64,000 nt of DNA from Arthrobacter sp. 9AX (GTDB lineage Bacteria > Actinomycetota > Actinomycetes > Actinomycetales > Micrococcaceae): positions 3,949,476 to 4,013,475 of the forward strand of contig NZ_LR733293.1 of the NCBI RefSeq assembly GCF_902506095.1, in the 5' to 3' direction. The notes under the pieces are model-generated. The model ran no database searches, was not told the DNA's origin, and saw only the letters and a program-made list of their open reading frames with translations. How positions within the stretch are numbered: the stretch's first letter is position 1; every line of letters begins with the position of its first letter. This document shows, piece by piece, positions 51,315 through 59,288 of the stretch. Made by a program: the position numbers and the translations under genes.

Positions 51315-52109
51315 ATGGCGCGTTTCCCCCTCACCCCCGCCGCGCCCGGCCCGGACCTGCGGCCGTCCCTGGGTTGTCCCCTGTTGCCTGGGGTCCGCCT
51401 TCCAGGGCAGCTGATCGGCATCGGGGAAAACTACTGGCCCCACCCCATGGGAGGATCCTTGGTCCCCCTTTCCTCCGGGCCACTGTCCCTCGGGCCCGCC
51501 GGAAACACAGCCCCAGACCGGCGGGCACCGGGACGTATCCCCTTGGTGTTCGGCAAGTTCTCCGGCAGCCTGGCCGCGAGTAACGCCCCGATTATCCTTA
51601 CCCCGGCGGTGACCGGACCGGTGGTCTGCGAAGGTGAGCTCGCCGTCGTGATGGGGAGCGTGCTGAAGGATGCCCGCGATGCTGAGGAAGGGCTGCGGGC
51701 GGTGGCCGGTGTGACGGTGGCCAACGACGTCTCGGCCCGGGACCTGCAGGCCGCAGACATCCAGTCGACGAGGGGCAAGAGTCTGGACACATACTGCCCC
51801 CTCGGCCCTGAGCTCGTGACCCTGGACGAGGTTCCGGATCTGCAGGCCCTCCCCCTGATCACCAGGATCAACGGGGCCGTGGTCCAGGAGTCCTGCACAT
51901 CACGCATGGTGTTTTCCGTGGCGGAACTGCTGATATTCTGCTCCCGGTTCATGACCCTCTACCCCGGTGATGTGATCCTGACCGGAACACCCTGGACAGC
52001 TGACGAATCAGTCCTGAAGCTGCACCCAGGAGATACCGTCTCGGTGGAAATTAAGGGTGTAGGAACGCTGACGAATCCTGTAGTGTCCAATGCGGCGAGC
52101 CCGGCATGA
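51315..52109 (+). CDS. Fumarylacetoacetate hydrolase family protein
   Basis: This 264-residue FAH-fold protein has LIGIGENYWPHP in place of the usual IGLNYxxH, PVVCEGELAVVMG (metal-site Glu pair), VANDVSARDLQ, KSLDTYCPLGPEL and LYPGDVILTGTPW. All are standard metal-binding blocks. It starts right after the ATPase stop and overlaps the DUF4862 gene by ATGA. It likely cleaves a C-C bond or hydrolyses/isomerises a beta-dicarbonyl acid in the pathway. Substrate unknown. Confidence 0.86.
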   Translation: MARFPLTPAAPGPDLRPSLGCPLLPGVRLPGQLIGIGENYWPHPMGGSLVPLSSGPLSLGPAGNTAPDRRAPGRIPLVFGKFSGSLAASNAPIILTPAVTGPVVCEGELAVVMGSVLKDARDAEEGLRAVAGVTVANDVSARDLQAADIQSTRGKSLDTYCPLGPELVTLDEVPDLQALPLITRINGAVVQESCTSRMVFSVAELLIFCSRFMTLYPGDVILTGTPWTADESVLKLHPGDTVSVEIKGVGTLTNPVVSNAASPA

Positions 52110-53098
52110 GTGGCGGTGCCGGCCTCATCGTTAGCGCCTACGCGGCCGCCCCTGCCTTGGACGGCTGGGATCCCAAGCGTGAGGCGGCGTTCCTGTCCGC
52201 GGCTGCGGCACTGCCGCACGTCGCCGGGCTGGAGATTCCCCTGTACGCCACGGGAGAACTGCACAAATACGACGGCGGATGGTTCCTTGAACAGGTCCGG
52301 CACCTCCCCGATCACTTCAGCTACATCATCACCACCATCCCAGACACCATGGACCGGCTGGGCACCTCGGCGGACTTTGGACTGGCATCGACGACAGCGG
52401 CGGGAAAGCGTGCTGCCTTGTCACGGGTTTCTGTGGCCGCCGCGGCGGTCCGGACGCTCAATGCTGCGCTCGGGGGTAAAGAGGCGGTCCGCGCGGTGCA
52501 TCTGTTCAGCGCTCCGCGCTACGGGGCTGGTCATGCGACTTCCGGTTTCGTTGCCGGCGTTCGAGCACTGGCGTCGTCGCTGGAGCAGGTGGCGGACTAT
52601 GACTGGGACGGGGCGCAGCCAGTACTCGAACACTGCGACGTTGCGACTGACCGCTGGCCCGCCGTGAAGGGTTTCCTCCCGCTCGAAGCCGAGGTCGAGG
52701 CCGTGCTTCGCTCCGGGACTGGGGCGGGGATAGCCGTAAACTGGGGCCGCACGGTAATAGAGACCCGCGACGCCTGCGCACCTGTGCAGCACGTTGAGCT
52801 GGCCCTGCGGGAGGGCGTGCTGGCCGGGGCTGTTTTGTCCGGCAGTTCGCCAGAGGCCACCGGCTTCGGCGAGGGATGGGATGACTGCCACCTGCCGCCA
52901 GCGCCCGTGGAACCAGCATCGCTGCTTACGCCGCAGCACGTCCGGTCACTAGCTGCTGTCCTGGATACCGCTTCCGCTGCAAAGGGGAGCGACGTTTACC
53001 GCGGGCTGAAGGTATCCGCGCCCCCGCGGTCCTTGGTATCACGGCGCGTGGATCTCCTAGCTCGTTCGATCAGAGTCGTTCGGGGCGCCGGTTTCTGA
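52106..53098 (+). CDS. DUF4862 family protein
   Basis: This 330-residue protein follows the FAH gene with ATGA overlap. It begins LIVSAYAAAPALDGWDPKRE and has TIM-barrel-like repeats (VAGLEIPLYATGELH, FSYIITTIPDTMDRLG, VLEHCDVATDRWP, GIAVNWGRTVIETRD). I take it as DUF4862, an actinobacterial family resembling sugar isomerases, often beside transporter and hydrolase genes. Candidate metal ligands are the Glu and His in VLEHCD. Enzymatic role is not established. Confidence 0.75.
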   Translation: MSGGAGLIVSAYAAAPALDGWDPKREAAFLSAAAALPHVAGLEIPLYATGELHKYDGGWFLEQVRHLPDHFSYIITTIPDTMDRLGTSADFGLASTTAAGKRAALSRVSVAAAAVRTLNAALGGKEAVRAVHLFSAPRYGAGHATSGFVAGVRALASSLEQVADYDWDGAQPVLEHCDVATDRWPAVKGFLPLEAEVEAVLRSGTGAGIAVNWGRTVIETRDACAPVQHVELALREGVLAGAVLSGSSPEATGFGEGWDDCHLPPAPVEPASLLTPQHVRSLAAVLDTASAAKGSDVYRGLKVSAPPRSLVSRRVDLLARSIRVVRGAGF

Positions 53099-53573
53099 CT
53101 GCTGCCGAGGTCACCGAACCCGAACCCGTCCGCGTCAAACTGCGGAGCTCTAGACCTACCGGCCGGCCGCGTCCCCTGTGCTCTCCGAGGGACGGCCACC
53201 GCCCCAGCACCCCAGTGTCGGGGTCGCGCTCCTCTCCGCCTTCGTCTCACTCAGCGACCCACCTTCCGGACTTACACGACAGGAAACGCGCCGAGGAAAC
53301 GACACCACCATGCCCCACAGCCCTCCCGAAGAGCCAGCGACACCCGGTACGCCATGCTCCGCGACGGAACCCTCTGCAACCTGCCCACACCTTCAATGTA
53401 GAAGCCGTAGGAGCCGGCACAAAGCCGCAACGGGCGCGGACCCATGCGGCAGCTTCCCGGCTGCGGCGAGGGGAAATCGGTCTCGGGGAGCCCGGTTGCC
53501 CACCGGGCATTGCGGCCTGTGAAGAACTGCCTATCTAATGGTGGGCACGACTCGTAACGACCGAGGAGCAGGG
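53099..53573. other. Intergenic region without a supported gene
   Basis: Several Pro/Arg-rich frames exist on both strands but none has ribosome site plus protein-like composition. No hairpin with a U-tract was found. Confidence 0.45.
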
Positions 53574-53821
53574 ATGGGGGAACGAATGTATTTTCTTGAC
53601 CCGTTGGACAATGGCGAGCCGCCTGGGACGGCACCGCCGAAAAAACCTCAGCTGTTCCGGCTCCTCCCAGCGAAACGCCTTCCGCGCCCCAAGCCGTACC
53701 CTCCCAGGGCCTTGAACGCGAAGTGCAGCAGATCATCCACGACCTCGCCGTCAAACACCAGACACGTAAACCCAGCCCGTGCCAGGCCGAACCTGCGGAA
53801 AAAAGCGGCCCTGACCGCTGA
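53574..53821 (+). pseudogene. Small hypothetical gene with probable frameshift
   Basis: ATG 53574 after GAGGAG opens MGERMYFLDPLDNG. Near 53615-53625 a protein-like frame continues one base off: AAWDGTAEKTSAVPAPPSE and, later, LEREVQQIIHDLAVKHQTRK, ending at TGA 53819-53821. Joined, this gives ~83 residues with a helical C-terminal segment. The in-frame alternative is Pro/Arg-rich and unlikely. Identity unknown. Low confidence, as no homologue is known to me. 53822-53975 shows no gene. Confidence 0.35.
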
Positions 53822-53975
53822 CGGCGCAACCGTGGCCCTTGTGGTTTCGCTTGCACGCCACGGATCCGTTACGAGGGGGTTTCAAAGGGACCTCCGCCGG
53901 TCCGGGATTCTCTATTTTCCGGACGAAAGTATCGGGGACGGGACGCTACCCTACGTCAGAGGGAACAATAAGAGT

Positions 53976-54812
53976 ATGGTCCAAGCATCAAGTGAGGCAG
54001 ACGCGGCGGTTATCCGTCGGAACAATGTCACCATCTCTGGCGGGGATAGTGCGCAAGTGGTGATGTTTGCCCACGGTTTCGGTTGCGATCAGGCTATGTG
54101 GGGAAAGCTGCTGCCCTATTTCGTTGATAAGTACCGGCTAGTGCTTTTTGATCATGTTGGTGCCGGACACTCGGACATCAGCGCCTACGACTGGGATAAG
54201 TATGGGTCGCTGGCCGGGTACGCGTCGGACCTGCTGGAGATTTGCGCCGCCCTTGAACTTGAGGACGTCATCCTGGTGGGCCACAGCGTCAGCACGATGA
54301 TCGCCGTGATCGCCGCAGTGCAGGACCCCGACCGCTTCTCCCACCTGGTCTTGCTTGCTCCCTCGCCCCGTCACACGGATGACCCCTACGACGGCTACGT
54401 GGGCGGGTTTTCGCGGGAAGACATCGAGGGTCTGCTGGCATCGCTGGACAGCAACTATTTCGCCTGGGCCGCGGCCGTGGCACCCATGGTGATGGGCAAC
54501 CCGCAGGAGCCGGAATTAGCGGAGGACCTGCGCCTCAGCTTCTGCCGGACAGATCCGACCATCGCACGGCACTTCGCCGGGGTAACTTTCTTTTCCGACA
54601 CCCGCCCTGAATTGAAAAAGACGCGCACCAGCTGCCTGATTCTGCAGTGCTCCAACGATCGCCTTGCCCCGCCGGAGGTGGGCGCCTACCTACACAAGAA
54701 TCTGGAACACAGCACCCTCGTGCAGCTTCAGGCCACCGGACACTGCCCCCACGTCAGCGCCCCGGAAGAAACGGCCCGGGCCATTCTGGACTACCTCAAT
54801 GTCCACTTGTAA
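53976..54812 (+). CDS. rsbQ: RsbQ-like alpha/beta hydrolase
   Basis: This 278-residue protein has the RsbQ/KAI2 fold pattern: VVMFAHGFGCDQAMWG (oxyanion loop), LVLFDHVGAGHSD, nucleophile Ser104 in LVGHSVSTMIA, acid in LILQCSNDRLAPPEV, and His in LQATGHCPHVSAPEE. B. subtilis RsbQ activates the phosphatase RsbP in energy-stress sigma-B signalling. No RsbP-like gene is adjacent here, so it may serve another partner or bind a butenolide-like ligand. ATG 53976 is used because the open frame upstream (to 53538) has poor composition. Confidence 0.82.
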   Translation: MVQASSEADAAVIRRNNVTISGGDSAQVVMFAHGFGCDQAMWGKLLPYFVDKYRLVLFDHVGAGHSDISAYDWDKYGSLAGYASDLLEICAALELEDVILVGHSVSTMIAVIAAVQDPDRFSHLVLLAPSPRHTDDPYDGYVGGFSREDIEGLLASLDSNYFAWAAAVAPMVMGNPQEPELAEDLRLSFCRTDPTIARHFAGVTFFSDTRPELKKTRTSCLILQCSNDRLAPPEVGAYLHKNLEHSTLVQLQATGHCPHVSAPEETARAILDYLNVHL

Positions 54813-54993
54813 CAGACGCAACCGGCCCCACCCCTCGCAACCTGCAGCCTCCTTCCCAGCTGCGCCGCGCATGCCGGAGTGAAGCCCTCCCTGCCGGTCT
54901 AGCCTCACGCCAAGACGACCGGCACTGGTAAGCGACCACATTCGACTTCAAACCATTCCCAGCGAGGGAAGAAACTATTCCTTCGGTTTAGGG

Positions 54994-55110
54994 CACACCC
55001 CAACCTGACGTCAGTTATCCCCAGCAGCGCCGTCAGAATAGGGTCTAATGGCAATTTCTGGGCGCGTCTTCGGGAAGGTCCTAGATTTCAACTTTACGTT
55101 CTTCTGACAG
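54994..55110 (+). repeat. Dispersed intergenic repeat, copy E, rearranged
   Basis: CACACCCCAACCTGACG (54994-55010) is identical to the first block of copies A and D. After 20 bases comes CGTCAGAATAGGGT (55031-55044), the inverse of the third block, then ATTTCTG as in the inverted module, and TTCTGACAG (to 55110), the inverse of the second block. The inverted-motif module is thus reversed relative to the other copies and 80 bp long. Confidence 0.68.
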
Positions 55111-55131
55111 GACGTCTCATGCGCCCGCCCC

Positions 55132-57150
55132 TCAAACCTCCGCCACAGGAGCCGCGAACTGCGCCTCATACAACCGCGCGTAAGCCCCGCCCGCAGCCAG
55201 CAGTGAAGCGTGCGTCCCCTGCTCCACAATCTGCCCGGCCTCCATCACCAGGATGAGGTCGGCGTCGCGGATCGTGGACAGGCGGTGGGCAATGACAAAC
55301 GAAGTCCGGTCGGACCGCAGCGCACTCATCGCCTTCTGCACCAGCACCTCGGTCCGGGTATCCACTGACGAAGTAGCCTCGTCCAGGATCAGCACCGAAG
55401 GCCGCGCCAAGAACGCCCGCGCAATCGTCAGCAGCTGCTTCTCCCCCGCAGACACGTTGCCACCCTCGTCCTCCAGCACCGTGTCGTACCCCTCGGGCAG
55501 CGACCGCACGAACCGGTCCACATACGTCGCCCGCGCCGCCTCCAGTATCTCGTCTTCCGTAGCGGAAGGCCGGCCGTACGCAATGTTGTCCCGGATGGTC
55601 CCGCCGAAAAGCCACGTATCCTGCAGCACCATCCCCAGCCGCGAGCGCAGTTCGCGCCGCGGCACCGAGGTGACATCAACGCCGTCGAGCGTAATCCGCC
55701 CGGCATCCAGCTCGTAGAACCGCATCATCAGGTTCACCAAAGTGGTCTTGCCAGCACCCGTTGGCCCCACAATCGCCACCGTCTGCCCCGGCTCCGCCAC
55801 CAACGAAAGCCCTGAGATCAGCGGCTTGTCGGGCGAATACGAGAACGAGACGTCCTCGAACATCAGCCGCCCGCGGCCAAACACCGGCGAAGCAGAAGCG
55901 GGAGGCTCCACAGACTCCTCGTCCTCATCCAGCAGCGAGAACACCCGCTCGGCCGACGCAACCCCCGACTGCAGCAGGTTCGCCATGGACCCCAGCTGCG
56001 CCAACGGCATGGTGAACTGCCGCGAGTACTGGATGAACGCCTGCACATCGCCCAGCTGCATCGCCCCGGACGCCACCTGCAGCCCGCCCACCACCGCGAT
56101 CCCCACGTACACCAGGTTCCCGATGAACGTCATGGCCGGCATGATCAGCCCGGAAATGAACTGCGCCCCGAAACTCGCGTCATACAGCTCCGCGTTCTTC
56201 TGCCGGAACCGCTCCTCCACCTCGCGCTGCCGGCCGAACACCTTCACCAGCGCATGCCCGGTGTACGTCTCCTCGATCTGCCCGTTCAGCTCCCCTGTGG
56301 TCTTCCACTGCGCCACAAACAGCTTCTGCGAGCGTTTGGCAATCAGCGCCGTGATCCCCAGCGTCAGCGGAATGGTCACCAGCGCGATCAGCGCCAGCGT
56401 GGGCGAAAGGATCACCATCATCACCAGCACACCCACCACGGACAACACCGACGTCACCGCCTGGCTGATGCTCTGCTGCAGGCTCTGCGAAATGTTGTCC
56501 ACATCGTTGGTGACCCGGCTGAGCAGCTCGCCGCGCTGAATCGAGTCGAAATACCGCAGCGGCAGCCGGTGGATCTTCGCCTCAATCTCCTCGCGCAGCC
56601 CGAACACGGTCCGCTGCACCACCCCGTTCAGCACGTACGCCTGCACCCACATAAACCCCGACGCCAGCACGTACAGCACCAGCGCCCACGTCAGCACACT
56701 GCCCAGCGCGGCAAAGTCGATCCCCTGCCCCGGCGTCAGCGCCATGGGTCCCAGCATGTCCGCCTTCTGGTTCTCCCCCGCTGCCCGCAGCTGCGCCACC
56801 AGCTGCTCCTTGGTCACCCCGGCGGGCAGCTGTTTGGACACCACCCCGGCGAAAATCAGGTTTGTGCCCTCGCCCAGCAGCCGCGGCCCGATCACCTGCA
56901 GCGCCACGCTGATTACCGACGCCGCCAGCACCAGCAGCAGCCACGCCCGTTCCGGCCGCAGCTTCCCGAGCAGCCGTTTGGCCGATGGCCAGAAGTTCAT
57001 CGCCTTCTCTGCCGGGATGTTCATCCCTCCAAATGGCCCGCCGCGTCCGGGACCGCCTGCCGGACGGGGAATGCGTACGACGTCGGCACGTGCAGTTTTG
57101 GAGGCAGGTGCGGCCTTGGTGCCGGCTTCGGAAGTGGGTTCCGGGCTCAT
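55132..57150 (-). CDS. ABC exporter half-transporter (permease-ATPase fusion), canonical ATPase site
   Basis: This 672-residue protein has an N-terminal extension (~70), six membrane helices to ~380 and a nucleotide-binding domain with Walker A GPTGAGKTT, signature VSAGEKQLLTIARAF, and Walker B VLILDEATSSVDTRTE with the catalytic Glu. It overlaps the next upstream exporter gene (57147-58880) by ATGA, so the two form a heterodimer, as in the TM287/288 or LmrCD type. Substrate unknown; drug or lipid export is usual. Confidence 0.9.
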   Translation of the reverse strand: MSPEPTSEAGTKAAPASKTARADVVRIPRPAGGPGRGGPFGGMNIPAEKAMNFWPSAKRLLGKLRPERAWLLLVLAASVISVALQVIGPRLLGEGTNLIFAGVVSKQLPAGVTKEQLVAQLRAAGENQKADMLGPMALTPGQGIDFAALGSVLTWALVLYVLASGFMWVQAYVLNGVVQRTVFGLREEIEAKIHRLPLRYFDSIQRGELLSRVTNDVDNISQSLQQSISQAVTSVLSVVGVLVMMVILSPTLALIALVTIPLTLGITALIAKRSQKLFVAQWKTTGELNGQIEETYTGHALVKVFGRQREVEERFRQKNAELYDASFGAQFISGLIMPAMTFIGNLVYVGIAVVGGLQVASGAMQLGDVQAFIQYSRQFTMPLAQLGSMANLLQSGVASAERVFSLLDEDEESVEPPASASPVFGRGRLMFEDVSFSYSPDKPLISGLSLVAEPGQTVAIVGPTGAGKTTLVNLMMRFYELDAGRITLDGVDVTSVPRRELRSRLGMVLQDTWLFGGTIRDNIAYGRPSATEDEILEAARATYVDRFVRSLPEGYDTVLEDEGGNVSAGEKQLLTIARAFLARPSVLILDEATSSVDTRTEVLVQKAMSALRSDRTSFVIAHRLSTIRDADLILVMEAGQIVEQGTHASLLAAGGAYARLYEAQFAAPVAEV

Positions 57151-58880
57151 GCCGTCTCCTCCGCCGCCAGCTGGGAGTTCACTATTTCACGGTACGTCTC
57201 CGACGTCTCCAGCAGGTCACTGTGCGTTCCGCGCCCCACGATCCTGCCGTCGTCGAGCACCAGGATCTGGTCCGCATCCACGATGCTGGACACCCGCTGG
57301 GCGATGATCACCAGCGTGGCGCCGGCGGTGCTGCGTTTGAGGGCCTGGCGGAGCCGGGCGTCGGTGCCGGTGTCCAGGGACGAGAACGAATCGTCGAAGA
57401 TGTACAGCTCGGGCCGCTTCACCAGGGCACGGGCGATGGCCAGCCGCTGCCGCTGCCCGCCGGAAACGTTGGTGCCGCCCTGCGAGATGGGCGCGTCCAG
57501 CCCGCCCTCCATCTCCTCCACGAAGCCGCGCGCCTGGGCGATTTCCAGGGCCTGCCAGCATTCGTCGTCGGTGGCGTCGGGTTTGCCGTACTGCAGGTTG
57601 CTGCGGACGGTGCCGCTGAACAGGTAGGGCCGCTGCGGGACCAGGCCGATGTGTCCCCAGAGCAGGTCCGGGTGCAGCTCACGAACGTCCACGCCGTCGA
57701 TCTTCACGGCCCCGGTGGTGGCGTCGAACAGCCGGGGCATGAGGTTCACCAGGGTGGTTTTGCCGGCGCCGGTGCTGCCAATGATCGCGGTGGTCTGCCC
57801 GGCCCTGGCGGTGAAGCTGATCCCGGAGAGGACAGGCTGGTCGGCACCCGGGTAGGCGAATCCGGTGTCGGCCATTTCCAGCTCGCCGCGCCGCACGTTG
57901 CTGCTGACGGGGCGCGACGGCGGCCGGACGCTCGACTCCGTGCCCAGCACCGCGCCGATCCGGTCCGCCGAGACGGACGCGCGCGGGATCATCACGGCCA
58001 TGAAGGTGGCCATCATGACGGACATCAGGATCTGCATCAGGTAGCTCAGGAACGCGATGAGGGTGCCCACCTGCATGGACCCGTCCTGGATCCGGAACGA
58101 GCCGAACCAGATCACCGCCACGCTGGACACGTTCATCACCAGCATCACCACGGGGAAGGCGAGCGCCATCAGCCGGCCGGCCCGGAGTGCGGTGTCCGTG
58201 ACGTCCTCGTTGGCCTGCGCGAAGCGGGCGGCTTCGATGTCCTCGCGGACGAAGGCGCGGACCACGCGGATGCCGGTGAGCTGCTCGCGCAGGACCCGGT
58301 TCACGGTGTCGATCCGCTTCTGCATCTTGCGGAACAGCGGCACCATCCGGGTGATGATGAGACCCACGCCGGCCAGCAGCACGGGCACGGCGACGGCGAT
58401 CAGCCAGGACAGCTGCACGTCCTGCTGGACCGCCATGATCACCCCGCCGATGGCCAGCATGGGCGCGGCCACCATCATGGTGGCGCCCATCAACACCAGC
58501 TGCTGCACCTGCTGGACGTCGTTGGTGGAGCGGGTGATCAGGCTGGGGGCGCCGAACTTGGTGACCTCCTGCTCGGAGAACTCCCCCACCCGGGAGAAGA
58601 TGGCGCCGCGCAGGTCCCGGCCCGTGCCCATTGCCGCCTTCGCCCCGAAATAGACAGCGGTGACGGCGCAGGCAATCTGCAGCAGCGTGATCCCCAGCAT
58701 GAGCCCGCCGAGGTTCAGGATGACGCCGGTATCGCCCTTGGCCACGCCCTCATCGATGATGTCCGCGTTCAGCGTGGGCAGGTACAGCGACGCAATGGAC
58801 TGCGCCAGCTGGAAAATGACGACGGCGATCAGCAGCTGCCGGTGCGGCCGCAGGTATTCAACAAGCAACTTCCAGAGCAT
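57147..58880 (-). CDS. ABC exporter half-transporter with non-canonical Walker B
   Basis: This 577-residue protein has the same layout: six helices, Walker A GSTGAGKTT, signature VSGGQRQRLAIARAL. Its Walker B reads LYIFDDSFSSLDTGTD, with Asp where the catalytic Glu should be. One degenerate ATPase site with Asp is characteristic of heterodimeric exporters, so it is normal for the partner role. Start ATG 58880 after GCGGGAG is chosen over an earlier in-frame start at 58910. Operon with 55132. Confidence 0.88.
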   Translation of the reverse strand: MLWKLLVEYLRPHRQLLIAVVIFQLAQSIASLYLPTLNADIIDEGVAKGDTGVILNLGGLMLGITLLQIACAVTAVYFGAKAAMGTGRDLRGAIFSRVGEFSEQEVTKFGAPSLITRSTNDVQQVQQLVLMGATMMVAAPMLAIGGVIMAVQQDVQLSWLIAVAVPVLLAGVGLIITRMVPLFRKMQKRIDTVNRVLREQLTGIRVVRAFVREDIEAARFAQANEDVTDTALRAGRLMALAFPVVMLVMNVSSVAVIWFGSFRIQDGSMQVGTLIAFLSYLMQILMSVMMATFMAVMIPRASVSADRIGAVLGTESSVRPPSRPVSSNVRRGELEMADTGFAYPGADQPVLSGISFTARAGQTTAIIGSTGAGKTTLVNLMPRLFDATTGAVKIDGVDVRELHPDLLWGHIGLVPQRPYLFSGTVRSNLQYGKPDATDDECWQALEIAQARGFVEEMEGGLDAPISQGGTNVSGGQRQRLAIARALVKRPELYIFDDSFSSLDTGTDARLRQALKRSTAGATLVIIAQRVSSIVDADQILVLDDGRIVGRGTHSDLLETSETYREIVNSQLAAEETA

Positions 58881-59288
58881 GGAGGCTCCCGCCTGACGCA
58901 GTGTCCACAAACGTGGTGCGAGGGTCAGTTTACGTCCGGTGGCTTGGAGGGGAACCTCTGAATCGTGAGGAAGTTGGGCGGTTCTCGCAGGGCGTATTAG
59001 GTACCGGCGGGGGCACTCGGCAGCTTTGCCGCTTGTCCCGCCTCCCTGCGGGCGGGCCCAGGCTCACAAAGCTGTTGTGGCCGCGTCAAGAACCACGAGC
59101 CAATTCCATTCTCCAATTTCCGGGGCGCCAAAACTCCCCGCCAAACGGGCCTTCCCTGCGCCTCCTTGGGCAGTAAGCCCTTTTTCCTTCATCCCATTTG
59201 TGCACCGCGCACTCATGCCCGGCAGCCCTCCCGCCTAACGTGACTTCCCACACACCAAGTTCCACCCCAGAACCATGAGGAGATACAC
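58881..59288. other. Divergent intergenic region
   Basis: It lies between the exporter operon and the hydantoinase operon. No gene is supported. A short CCCGCC/GGGCGG-type hairpin near 59036-59055 is the only structure; no clear promoter boxes were found. Confidence 0.45.
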
